Assembly: GCF_003864295.1 (NCBI RefSeq)
Contig: NZ_BDQK01000013.1
Location: 186,001 to 250,000, forward strand
DNA length: 64,000 nt
Direction of reading: 5' to 3'
Source of the DNA: Aphanothece sacrum FPU1
GTDB taxonomy: Bacteria > Cyanobacteriota > Cyanobacteriia > Cyanobacteriales > Microcystaceae
A program made the position numbers and the translations under genes. This document shows, piece after piece, positions 18,984 to 27,642 of this stretch (its first letter is position 1; each line of letters begins with the position of its first letter). Under the pieces are notes generated by a model. That model was given only the letters and a program-made list of their open reading frames with translations. It was not told the DNA's origin and did no database searches.

Positions 18984-19134
18984 TGATTGAAGTTCCTTCA
19001 GTATAAGTACATCGGATCATGAAAAGGAGTAAATTTCGGCGTTGCAGCAATCAGAGTATTAAATAACCATTCTTTGCGTCGATTCTCTATGCGAGATACA
19101 ATCAATAAGTAAAGCCTAACTTTCAATTAAAGGA

Positions 19135-19398
19135 TTGGTAATTTCGTTGGATTTCGTTCTCTCTAAACACGCAACCGATGAATTGAACAAAACAGGTAGA
19201 TCCCAAATTCTGCAAGAATGGATTAATCGTGCATTAACTACTCCAGATTATTCTGATAGAGATAATAGAACTAATACTATCCGTGTTTGGAAACGTATTC
19301 CTGAGTTTGGAAATCGGGCTTTAAGGGTAGTTTATAATCCAAATACTGAACCTATTACAGTAGTTACAGTATTTTTTGACAGGAGGTATAAAGAATGA
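19135..19398 (+). CDS. DUF4258-like protein (toxin-like)
   Basis: 87 residues with a TTG start. It begins LSKHATDELNKTGRSQILQEWINRAL and ends with strands IRVWKRIPEFGNRALRVVYNP and PITVVTVFFDRRYKE. This matches the DUF4258 fold, related to RelE/BrnT-type toxins. The stop overlaps the following DUF2283 start by 4 nt. A DUF4258-DUF2283 pair is a recurring toxin-antitoxin-like arrangement in cyanobacteria; activity here is inference. Confidence 0.72.
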   Translation: MVISLDFVLSKHATDELNKTGRSQILQEWINRALTTPDYSDRDNRTNTIRVWKRIPEFGNRALRVVYNPNTEPITVVTVFFDRRYKE

Positions 19399-19661
19399 CT
19401 TTTTATGTTGATTATGATCAAGAAGTTGATGCAGCCTATTTTCGTATTGAGAATAAAACTGTTTTAGACTCTGAAGAAATCGCTGACGGTATTATTGTTG
19501 ATTATGATAAAGATGATAATATAGTAGGAGTTGAGTTATTAGGCGTAAAAACTATTAAACCTGAAAATTTTGCTTTGCTTATTCCCCTGTTACCTGAATC
19601 GTTTTATGCTAAATTATTAGATAAGTTCCAAAATGATAAGCTTCTCTTCTTAAAATTATAA
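19395..19661 (+). CDS. DUF2283-like protein (antitoxin-like)
   Basis: 88 residues with the DUF2283 pattern FYVDYDQEVDAAYFRIE..VLDSEEIADGIIVDYDKDDNIVGVELLGV. It is translationally coupled (ATGA) to the DUF4258 gene upstream. It is acidic, as expected for an antitoxin partner. Confidence 0.8.
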   Translation: MTFYVDYDQEVDAAYFRIENKTVLDSEEIADGIIVDYDKDDNIVGVELLGVKTIKPENFALLIPLLPESFYAKLLDKFQNDKLLFLKL

Positions 19662-19981
19662 AAATTACTAAAGCCAAAACCACAACGATTTAAAACCTTT
19701 ATCGGACGTTTGTTTGACATTAATCAACTCTTTTTTTTGAACCTTCTCTTTTTATTTTAATCATTGTCTTCCCTATTAATACAGTTCACTATCTATTTTT
19801 TTATCATAGCGATCGCCTTGGTTTGACACAGGCGATCGCTATGAGTACAATCTATATCTAGCAAGGGTTTCAGCTTAAGTTGACACCAATGACGGCCGTT
19901 GACCCCTACGCTAAGCTTCTATATTTACAAAAGGGAACAATTCAGTTAAGAATAGTTAAGAGGCCAATTATTTCGGTATGT
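19662..19981. other. Region before mazG with HIP1 inverted repeat
   Basis: Contains a perfect 14-bp inverted repeat TCATAGCGATCGCC (19804-19817) / GGCGATCGCTATGA (19831-19844) with a 13-nt spacer. Each arm carries a HIP1 octamer. No gene is seen. The extended mazG frame (from 19880) is treated as upstream sequence. Confidence 0.7.
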
Positions 19982-20815
19982 ATGTCTAACCTTCCTGAAA
20001 CGGCTAATCAAGCTTACGAAGCCATTCTAGAGGCATTAAATCACTTAATTGAAGTCGTGGCTAAATTGCGATCGCCTGATGGTGGGTGTCCTTGGGATCT
20101 AGAACAAACTCCCCAAACTCTTATTCCTTATATTATTGAGGAAGCTTATGAAGTGGTTTATGCGATTAAAAGTGACGATTCTCAAGCCATTGTAGAAGAA
20201 TTAGGAGATCTTTTATTACAAGTGGTTTTACAAGCTCAAATTGCTAGTGATTACGGTAATTTTAGCTTAAAAGAAGTGGCTCAAGGTATTACAGAAAAAT
20301 TAATTAGTCGTCATCCTCATGTCTTTGGTAATGTACAAGTTACAAACACTGAAGAAGTGCGTCAAAACTGGGAACAAATTAAAGCGTTAGAGAAGGGAGA
20401 AACCCCAGAAATGGCTGAATTACTCAGTCGAAAACTTACTCATTATAACCGAACTTTACCCCCATTAATGGCCAGTAGTAAAATTTCAGTTAAGGCAGCA
20501 AAAGCAGGATTTGAATGGGAAAATGTTGAAGGTGTTTGGGATAAATTCTCTGAAGAATTAGCGGAGTTTAAAGAATCTTTAGAAAGCGATGATAAAGTAC
20601 ACCAAACATCAGAATTAGGTGATTTATTATTCACTTTAATTAATCTTGCTCGATGGTATGGCTTAGATGCTTCGGATGCTTTATCAGGCACTAATGAAAG
20701 ATTTATTCAACGAGTTTCTAAGATGGAAACCTTTGCCAATCGTCCTTTAAGTGATTATACTCTAGATGAATTAGATACTCTCTGGAAACAAGCTAAAAAA
20801 CACTTAAATCAGTAG
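19982..20815 (+). CDS. mazG: MazG nucleoside triphosphate pyrophosphohydrolase
   Basis: Start chosen at ATG 19982 (MSNLPETANQAYEAILEAL); an in-frame extension to 19880 looks non-conserved. Two MazG domains are seen. The first has LRSPDGGCPWDLEQTPQTL and EEAYEVVYAI..EELGDLLLQVVLQAQIA, with the ExxE-type metal-binding helices. The second has KAGFEWENVEGVWDKFSEELAEFKE and ELGDLLFTLINLARW. It hydrolyses NTPs or aberrant nucleotides, and in some bacteria ppGpp-linked pools. It lies 17 bp before lepB and is probably co-transcribed. Confidence 0.93.
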   Translation: MSNLPETANQAYEAILEALNHLIEVVAKLRSPDGGCPWDLEQTPQTLIPYIIEEAYEVVYAIKSDDSQAIVEELGDLLLQVVLQAQIASDYGNFSLKEVAQGITEKLISRHPHVFGNVQVTNTEEVRQNWEQIKALEKGETPEMAELLSRKLTHYNRTLPPLMASSKISVKAAKAGFEWENVEGVWDKFSEELAEFKESLESDDKVHQTSELGDLLFTLINLARWYGLDASDALSGTNERFIQRVSKMETFANRPLSDYTLDELDTLWKQAKKHLNQ

Positions 20816-20832
20816 ATATAGTTGAAAATTTT

Positions 20833-21414
20833 ATGACTTTAGATGAACAAAAAATGAAGATTTCTGAGACTAAATTAGCAAAAAATGATATTAAAAAAAG
20901 TATCTGGGAAAATCTACAAATTGTTATCATTGCTTTAATATTAGCTTTTATTATTCGGACATTTATTGCTGAACCTCGTTACATTCCGTCCGAGTCAATG
21001 TTACCAACATTAGAAATAAGGGATCGCTTAGTTGTTGAAAAAGTTTCTTATTATTTCCGTTCCCCCCATCGCGGAGATATCATCGTTTTTGAACCTCCGA
21101 TACAATTACAATTACAAGGATATAAAAGAGAACAAGCTTTTATTAAAAGAGTTATGGCCACTGGTGGAGAAACCATTAAAGTTATGGATGGACAAGTTTA
21201 TATTAATAACCAACCTTTGACCGAGAATTATATCTTAGAATCTCCTCATTATAACTTACAACCAATTGAAGTTCCTCCAGGTTATTTAATTGTCATGGGT
21301 GATAATCGTAATAATAGTAATGATTCCCATGTTTGGGGATTTTTACCCGAAAAAAATGTCATTGGTAAAGCTGTTTTTCGCTTCTTCCCTTTTCCGCGAA
21401 TTGGCAGTATATAA
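20833..21414 (+). CDS. lepB: Signal peptidase I
   Basis: 193 residues with an N-terminal membrane anchor (IVIIALILAFIIRTFIAEP). The catalytic Ser is in IPSESMLPT and the Lys in FIKRVMATGGE. GDNRNNSNDSHVWGFLP is box E. It cleaves signal peptides of exported proteins at the cytoplasmic or thylakoid membrane. It follows mazG closely on the same strand. Confidence 0.95.
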   Translation: MTLDEQKMKISETKLAKNDIKKSIWENLQIVIIALILAFIIRTFIAEPRYIPSESMLPTLEIRDRLVVEKVSYYFRSPHRGDIIVFEPPIQLQLQGYKREQAFIKRVMATGGETIKVMDGQVYINNQPLTENYILESPHYNLQPIEVPPGYLIVMGDNRNNSNDSHVWGFLPEKNVIGKAVFRFFPFPRIGSI

Positions 21415-21554
21415 ACTGTTACAAATTTAAAATTAAAGGTTCAATATGAAAGTTGGTTGGATTTATATTCTGATGAAGATAAAGCGGGTCATAGGGTGGA
21501 GTAAAATAAATTAACGGTAGTAACTGATAACTGATCACTGGTAACGCCAAATTA

Positions 21555-22259
21555 CTAGACCCATTCTTCTTGATCTCCTTCCTCCTCATCCGTCACAGAA
21601 TCTTGAGGATTACGATAAGGAGGCGTAATCACGCGATAATTAGCATCATAAACTTGTTCAGGAGTCTGACCCTTTCTTGCTTCAATCCCTCGACTCTCAG
21701 GACTCGTTTCTGGGGTTTCCTTGCGATCGCGTAATTCTCGATAAGTATAAGAATAAACTGAACCCTCACGAGACGAACTTTTAGGGGACTGTTCCACTTC
21801 AAATTTAACAGCCTCCCGTTCAGGGGCAAAAGGTTCTACAGGAGGTTTTGCAGAACGATAAGAAATCGTTGGTTCTGTGGGTGGTTCCTCAATATTCCAG
21901 TCATCTTCCTCTGGTTCTGGTTTTTCCCAGTCTCTTAGGTTAGGTACTTCCCAATCAGATTTTTTAGGGGGGGGAGGAGGAGAAGGCTTTTTAGCAGAGG
22001 GTTGAGGAGGTTTACGACGGGGAGACTTAGGACTTTTCGTCTTAGCAGATTGAGGCGATCTTGTCAAACTCTGAATTATCAAACTGGTGAACATTCCTGC
22101 CAAACTTCCTAAAAGTACCCAGAATCCTAGAGGTAGTTTTAATGAAAACAAAGCGGTTTTAGAACTTGTTCCCAACACATAAAGCACAATCACTTGTTGA
22201 TTCTGCACCAACAAAATAACTGCACTCGCCAAAATTAATAATAATAATAATAATTTCAT
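21555..22259 (-). CDS. LapA-domain (DUF1049) membrane protein with Pro-rich tail
   Basis: 234 residues. Two N-terminal membrane helices (about 2-16 and 46-67) form a LapA-like hairpin with VQNQQVIVLYVLG. A long hydrophilic Pro/Ser/Lys/Glu-rich cytoplasmic tail follows (AKKPSPPPPPKKSDWEVPN). The N-terminus matches the lipopolysaccharide-assembly LapA domain as I know it. The tail is low-complexity and its role is unclear. The gene stands alone. Confidence 0.7.
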   Translation of the reverse strand: MKLLLLLLILASAVILLVQNQQVIVLYVLGTSSKTALFSLKLPLGFWVLLGSLAGMFTSLIIQSLTRSPQSAKTKSPKSPRRKPPQPSAKKPSPPPPPKKSDWEVPNLRDWEKPEPEEDDWNIEEPPTEPTISYRSAKPPVEPFAPEREAVKFEVEQSPKSSSREGSVYSYTYRELRDRKETPETSPESRGIEARKGQTPEQVYDANYRVITPPYRNPQDSVTDEEEGDQEEWV

Positions 22260-22320
22260 CTTTCCATTTACCTTGCTAACATCTGTTTATGATTTTGAGT
22301 TATTTCTCCCCACACTCCCC

Positions 22321-22513
22321 GTACGGGCGGGTTTTTAACAAAATTTTAATACTGTAACAAATATATTAGATAAATCCGTTCTCCGTACGGGCGGGTTTTT
22401 AACAAAATTTTAATACTGTAACAAGTATGTTGGATAAACCAGCCACCCGTAGGGGCGGGTTTTTAACAAAATTTTAATACTGTAACAAATATATTAGATA
22501 AACCCGCCCCTAC
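22321..22513. repeat. Three tandem 64-bp repeats (GTA[CG]GGGCGGGTTT family)
   Basis: Units start at 22321, 22385 and 22449, exactly 64 bp apart, each beginning GTACGGGCGGG or GTAGGGGCGGG and then TTTTTAACAAAATTTTAATAC. The last unit closes with AAACCCGCCCCTAC (22500-22513), a perfect 14-bp inverted repeat of its start (22449-22462). It lies between the ubiX and LapA-like genes. Confidence 0.9.
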
Positions 22514-22555
22514 ACTCTCTCCTCGATAAGTGGGGTAACTAAAGCAGATTTGGTA

Positions 22556-23164
22556 TTAGTGGCCTTCCCAACGTTGGAGAGGAACACAATCAATGTCTAA
22601 TTGATCTAAAGTACGAGCTACTACAAAATCCACTAAATCCTCAATAGTTTGGGGATTATGATACCAAGCAGGTATTGCTGGAACAATTCTAACTCCTGCT
22701 TCGGCCAGAGTCGTTAAATTACGCAAATGAATGACACTCAAAGGGGTTTCACGGGGAACAATAATCAAAGGGCGGCCTTCCTTAATTTGTACATCAGCGG
22801 CCCGTTCTAATAAATCAGAACTCAGTCCGGTGGCCAGTTTCGCCACCGTACTCATACTACAAGGCAAAATAACCATTCCCAAAGTACGAAAAGACCCACT
22901 TGCGATCGCGGCCCCCACATCTCCCCAACGATGACAAGATAATTTCCCCTGGTGAGGAACACCTGCCTGTTCGCGCCAAAATGCTGCTTGTACGTCAGGT
23001 TCTGGGGGCATCCGAACCCCTTGTTCTGCTTGCCAAACCATATAAGTCCCTTTTGAGGCCACTACTTCAATAGTATAGTCAGCTTCCAGGAGAAACTTTA
23101 AGGCCCGAACGGCATAAATCAGCCCTGATGCGCCGCTAATACCCAAAATCAAAGGTTTTTTCAT
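22556..23164 (-). CDS. ubiX: UbiX-type flavin prenyltransferase
   Basis: 202 residues. It joins dimethylallyl phosphate to FMN to make prenylated FMN, the cofactor of UbiD-type decarboxylases. The Rossmann-like flavoprotein start is ILGISGASGLIYAVRAL. Later come MVILPCSMSTVAKLATGLSSDLLERAADVQIKEGRPLIIVPRETPLS and the C-terminal PAIPAWYHNPQTIEDLVDFVVARTLD. The start overlaps the stop of the HEAT-repeat gene by one base (TAATG), indicating coupled translation. Confidence 0.94.
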   Translation of the reverse strand: MKKPLILGISGASGLIYAVRALKFLLEADYTIEVVASKGTYMVWQAEQGVRMPPEPDVQAAFWREQAGVPHQGKLSCHRWGDVGAAIASGSFRTLGMVILPCSMSTVAKLATGLSSDLLERAADVQIKEGRPLIIVPRETPLSVIHLRNLTTLAEAGVRIVPAIPAWYHNPQTIEDLVDFVVARTLDQLDIDCVPLQRWEGH

Positions 23165-23922
23165 TAAATAAGTCCTTCAAATTCTAAATCTTCAATCATT
23201 TGTAGTCCTCTAGCATCTCCTACCCGTAACAGAGCATTTTTAGCATCTTCTTTGACCCCCAAATCTTCATCTTCGACTAACGCTTCAAGTAAAGCATCGA
23301 TCGCCGTCGCATAGACTACATTAGAAGGTAACTCCCGACACAGTTGTCCAATGGCCCAAGCACAGTTACTACGAACAGCGGCCACGGAATCTCGTCTTAA
23401 CCCTTCAATCAGGGGAGGAATCGTAGCAATAACATCCTCATATTCTAGTTTAGCGATTTGAGCCAAACTACTGGCGGCCCAAAGACGTACCGCAGAAATA
23501 TCCGTTTTTAGAGCGTGGATTAACGGAGAGAGGGTTCGGCGATCGCAGCCATTCCCTAAAGCCCAAACAATGCCTTTACGGACATATCCATTCCAATCAG
23601 TTTGTAATAAGTCAATTAAAGCTTCTACCGCTTCAGAACTTGTATTTCTGCCCAAAGCATAAGCCGAACTCACCCGCACTAAGGGACAAGCATCCTTTAA
23701 TAATTGAATCAGAGCAGGTATAGCTCGTTCGTCTTGGAGTTCACAAAATGCCCTTGCGGCTAACATCCGTTGTGATGGTGAATCATCAGTCAATAAGGGC
23801 AACATGACCTCTGGATCAGGAACAGGGACATCAGAATCTATGGACTCTAGGTGATCCAACGGATCATCAAATTGTTCTCCACTATCGATTGTGCTTAGGT
23901 CGTCGTCGCTCTGCATAGTCAT
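23164..23922 (-). CDS. HEAT-repeat protein
   Basis: 252 residues made of about five or six HEAT/PBS-lyase-type repeats (for example ERAIPALIQLLKDACPLVRVSSAYALGR and AVEALIDLLQTDWNGYVRKGIVWALGN) after an acidic N-terminus (DDDLSTIDSGEQFDD). Such proteins in cyanobacteria include phycobilin lyase-like E/F subunits and generic scaffolds; nothing here fixes the role. It is coupled to ubiX. Confidence 0.85.
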   Translation of the reverse strand: MTMQSDDDLSTIDSGEQFDDPLDHLESIDSDVPVPDPEVMLPLLTDDSPSQRMLAARAFCELQDERAIPALIQLLKDACPLVRVSSAYALGRNTSSEAVEALIDLLQTDWNGYVRKGIVWALGNGCDRRTLSPLIHALKTDISAVRLWAASSLAQIAKLEYEDVIATIPPLIEGLRRDSVAAVRSNCAWAIGQLCRELPSNVVYATAIDALLEALVEDEDLGVKEDAKNALLRVGDARGLQMIEDLEFEGLI

Positions 23923-24101
23923 TAAAGTAGCCTATTCTAAACTATTTAAGCAGTTTTTTGGATTCTTGTCTCAGACTTAAGGTTGAATCAAATTTTTATT
24001 TGATCTAACTAATTCAACTGATCCCAATAAATTTATTGATCTAACAACCATAAAAAATATTAAACTAGAATCTTTGATTACAGAGACAAACAATAAACAT
24101 T

Positions 24102-25292
24102 ATGCCCAAATTGAAAAAACTTGGTGAAAATATTCTATTAGGATTAGGAGGGGTTATTTTTGCTTTAGCAGTAGGAGAAATTACCTTAAGAGTTATGGAT
24201 ATTTCCTATCCTAGTTTTTATCAAGTTGATGAATATCGAGGTCATGCTCTTATTCCTGGTATTTCTGGTTTATGGACTCATGAAGGAAACGGATTCGTAA
24301 GCGTTAATCAAGACGGTTTAAGAGATCAAGAACACACTAAAGAAAAACCTCCGAATACCTTCAGAATTGCTATTTTAGGAGATTCTTTTGCGGAGGCAAT
24401 TCAAGTTAATGCAGAACAAACATTTTGGTCAATTCTTAAAAAGGAACTTCCTAATTGTCAAGTTATTAATGGACGAAAGGTTGAGGTCATTAATTTTGGA
24501 GTTGGTGATTATGGAACGGCTCAAGAATTAATGACTTTAAGACATAAAGTTAAGGCTTATTCTCCTGATTTAGTCATTTTAGCTATTTTTACAGGCAATG
24601 ATATTATTAATAATTCAAAAACTTTAAGTCCACCAGATAGATTTAGTCCGTTTTTAATCAAAAAAGATAATAAATTTGTCATGGATCTATCCTTTAAAGA
24701 TACAGATACCTATAAATGGCGTAATAGTTTACCTCGGAAAATTATTTTTTCTATTGTTAATAATTCTCGTTTACTTCAAGTCATTAACGAAGCTAGAATT
24801 GCCTTAAAAAATAATAACATCACAAAACAGCAAAATAGTCAAGCAGAAAATATAGTTAATTCTCTAGATTTTACTCCAGAATTATATAAGAACCCTGTTG
24901 ATAAAAATTGGGCAGAAGCTTGGGAAACAACTGAAGAATTAGTGAAAATGATAGGTCAAGAAACTCAACAAAGTGGGGCAATATTTTTAGGATTTACATT
25001 AAGTAATCCGGCTCAAGTTTATCCCGATAAAACAATAAGAGATCAATATTTAACTAAAGCAGGGATAAAAGATGAATTTTACCCCGACAAACGACTGAAA
25101 CAATTAGGAGAAAAAGAAGAATTAAAAATAATTAATTTAGCACCAATTATTCAAGGATATGCTGATCAAAATAAAAGCTTTTTACATGGGTTTGATAATA
25201 CGGTTTTAGGTAGTGGTCATTGGAATGAATTAGGTCATGAAGTGGCAGGTCAAATAATGAGTGATCAAGTTTGTGAAATGTTAGAAGAATGA
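24102..25292 (+). CDS. SGNH-hydrolase-family protein, membrane anchored
   Basis: 396 residues. The N-terminal hydrophobic segment (LLGLGGVIFALAVGEITLRV) likely anchors it. The nucleophile block is RIAILGDSFAEA, followed by INFGVGDYGTAQELMTL and VILAIFTGNDI (block III). The C-terminal catalytic-His region is GSGHWNELGHEVAG, although the usual DxxH spacing is GxxH here. Related SGNH proteins modify sugars or acyl groups of cell-surface polymers. The next gene on the other strand also looks polysaccharide-active. Confidence 0.78.
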   Translation: MPKLKKLGENILLGLGGVIFALAVGEITLRVMDISYPSFYQVDEYRGHALIPGISGLWTHEGNGFVSVNQDGLRDQEHTKEKPPNTFRIAILGDSFAEAIQVNAEQTFWSILKKELPNCQVINGRKVEVINFGVGDYGTAQELMTLRHKVKAYSPDLVILAIFTGNDIINNSKTLSPPDRFSPFLIKKDNKFVMDLSFKDTDTYKWRNSLPRKIIFSIVNNSRLLQVINEARIALKNNNITKQQNSQAENIVNSLDFTPELYKNPVDKNWAEAWETTEELVKMIGQETQQSGAIFLGFTLSNPAQVYPDKTIRDQYLTKAGIKDEFYPDKRLKQLGEKEELKIINLAPIIQGYADQNKSFLHGFDNTVLGSGHWNELGHEVAGQIMSDQVCEMLEE

Positions 25293-25601
25293 TAAATAGG
25301 GTCAAGGGCCGTCATAAATGTCAACTTAAAGTTTAAAAATAAGGCCCCCAGGGAATCTATTACAAACATTCGTTTATTTATCAAAATAATTGGGTCTAAA
25401 ACCTCGCTTTTTAAGGCGAAACGTTTTTGTAACGGGGATTTTTACCCCGTTACAAAAACAATTTCCGATGCACTCGCGCTCCCCGGAACTTCTGACTTCT
25501 TAAGACCACCTAACCTGCATTATTCATGAACAAAAAAACAAAATAAATCAGAAATGAGCATCAAGAGAGATTTTCAGTCAAATGAATTTCAATTAAGTTA
25601 T
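25293..25601. other. Convergent intergenic region with long perfect hairpin
   Basis: Between the convergent SGNH and deacetylase genes. Contains a perfect 15-bp inverted repeat GTTTTTGTAACGGGG (25423-25437) / CCCCGTTACAAAAAC (25445-25459) with a 7-nt loop, which could act as a bidirectional terminator. A smaller TCGC...GGCGA hairpin precedes it. Confidence 0.7.
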
Positions 25602-27449
25602 TTACTGTGCCTCTTTTGTCTCTAAAATAGTTGATAAAGGAGGTGATAAAATGACAATATGAGGAACAGGACGTGGAGTATATTCTACTACTGACTTGCC
25701 TTCAAATGCTAGAGATGTACTCGCACCAGAATCTAACATTATTGCATCCCGAAATCCTAACTTTTGCAAAATTTTTCCTAATTTAATAGAATCAACCATA
25801 TCTTTAGTAACACCAATCATCGGTTGTCCTGACTGATGAATTCCCCAAAAAGCCCGATGTCTGGCTACATCAAAATCAAATAAATTACCAAAGTTTTCTG
25901 CGGGTTGTGCTTGAGAATTTTTGACTAACCAAGCTGCCCCTACAAATAAATCTTTAATTAATTCTCCATCATAAGATTCTGCTTGAATACCTTCTAAAGT
26001 ATTATGAATATTAGCATCAAATGGAATAAATTTAACCCATTTATCTGTTATTAATACTAAAGGTCGTCCATTTAATCTTGGATTTTCACTTGCATTCCCA
26101 GGAACAAATTCTTTCCCTTGACTCATAACGGGTCCAATCATTACATTGGAATCAAGATATTTTAATGAGAAAAATGCTCCATCAACTGCCGCTATCGCAT
26201 CAGTTCCTGTCATAATTTCTGGCACTTGATAACGACTATCTGCATGAATTGTACTCGGTTTTCCACCATTAATTACCATGATAGTTACATCATCTATGGT
26301 GTGTTCTCGTTTCTCAACTCCCATAGAAAAATTAAATTTTCCTGCCGATGTTGGGGCCGGATAACCCCCCCAAGCTTGAGGAACAACTACTTGTATTTGT
26401 GATTGTCCAAAGCGTCCAACACTTAATAAATCAGGTGATTGTCCAGCAAATATTTCTTGTTGATCATCCATAGTAAAAGCCATACTATAACCTGCTGCCA
26501 TGGCCCATTGTTTTACTCTGGCATCATATTTACCTTCTGGATAAGTAAAATAAGTAATAGGAATGCCTAATTCTTTTTCTAGTAATTGTTTAGAAATGAG
26601 AATTTCTTGAAATAATTCATCATCTGATAATTCTCGTAAATCTTTAGGATGACTAATGGTATGAGAAGCAATAGTCACTAAAGGGTCAGCCGCCATTTCT
26701 TTAAGTTGTGGCCAAGTTAAACTAGAACGGGCAGTTTTCCCCTCCATTTTTTTCAGATAAATTGAGAAAACAGCAGGATAACCATATTTTTTTAATAAGG
26801 GATAAACATATTCATAATGTCCCCCATATCCATCATCAAAAGTTAATAAAACTGGTTTATCAGGTAAGGGAATTCCTTTTTGTAAATGGGCTAATAATAA
26901 ATCAGGACTAATAGGAGTTAATCCCTGTTCTTGAATATACTTAAAATGGGCTTCTAATTCTTCAGGCGTAACATCAAAAAAGACCTCTTTACGAGGGAGA
27001 ATATCGTGATACATTAAGATAGGAACCTTGGCCGCTCTCGCACTATCATGAATGGTCGGATAAGGTTTAGATGGCGCATTAGCCATATCTTGGGAAGCTT
27101 GCCATAAGTCAGGGAAACTCTCAGGAGAAATGACAATTTGCTGTTGATCAACAGTTACAACAGCTTTTAAACAGTGACTGGGTAATAAAGACCCCGGTTG
27201 AAACAAGGCCGTTGATTGGGTTAGACTCTCAGAACTTGGCAGAGTTAATGATCGAGTTGATAAATCAGACTTGACAAAATCACAATTTTGTGGTATGGAA
27301 GAAGTATTAGAATCTAATTTAGGATTATAAGTAGCATTATTGACGTGAACATAGCCAAAGATAGTGACCCCAGATAGGGCAATAATCAAGCCAGTGCTAC
27401 TGTATAAGATAGGTTTAACCGAACGAGAGGATTGAGGAAAAGAAGGCAT
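25602..27449 (-). CDS. Polysaccharide deacetylase / phosphodiester glycosidase fusion
   Basis: 615 residues, exported by an N-terminal hydrophobic segment (ILYSSTGLIIALSGVTIFGYV). The first catalytic domain (about 145-335) is a CE4 NodB deacetylase with PILMYHDI, LLTFDDGYGGHYEYVYP (Asp-Asp metal motif), SHTISHP and YFTYPEGKYD. The second (about 370-610) resembles the NAGPA-type phosphodiester glycosidase domain (VMVINGGKPS, AIAAVDGAFF, RHRAFWGIHQSGQPMIGV, AIMLDSGASTSLAFEG). Together they would act on extracellular N-acetylated polymers or phosphodiester-linked glycans. The combination in one chain is notable. Confidence 0.85.
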   Translation of the reverse strand: MPSFPQSSRSVKPILYSSTGLIIALSGVTIFGYVHVNNATYNPKLDSNTSSIPQNCDFVKSDLSTRSLTLPSSESLTQSTALFQPGSLLPSHCLKAVVTVDQQQIVISPESFPDLWQASQDMANAPSKPYPTIHDSARAAKVPILMYHDILPRKEVFFDVTPEELEAHFKYIQEQGLTPISPDLLLAHLQKGIPLPDKPVLLTFDDGYGGHYEYVYPLLKKYGYPAVFSIYLKKMEGKTARSSLTWPQLKEMAADPLVTIASHTISHPKDLRELSDDELFQEILISKQLLEKELGIPITYFTYPEGKYDARVKQWAMAAGYSMAFTMDDQQEIFAGQSPDLLSVGRFGQSQIQVVVPQAWGGYPAPTSAGKFNFSMGVEKREHTIDDVTIMVINGGKPSTIHADSRYQVPEIMTGTDAIAAVDGAFFSLKYLDSNVMIGPVMSQGKEFVPGNASENPRLNGRPLVLITDKWVKFIPFDANIHNTLEGIQAESYDGELIKDLFVGAAWLVKNSQAQPAENFGNLFDFDVARHRAFWGIHQSGQPMIGVTKDMVDSIKLGKILQKLGFRDAIMLDSGASTSLAFEGKSVVEYTPRPVPHIVILSPPLSTILETKEAQ

Positions 27450-27642
27450 AGGAGGTATCTCACTGTTAGTCGAGGGTATAAACGGATGACTGTTAATAAT
27501 TTATGGGAAGAAGCAAGAATTAGCTACCTTATCCCATAGAATGCTGTCCATAAAATTTTTGTATATAATAAGCAGACATACATAGAATAAAATCTGTGTG
27601 TGTAGGATGAGGAGGAGTTGGGATAGTATAATCCCTGGATTT

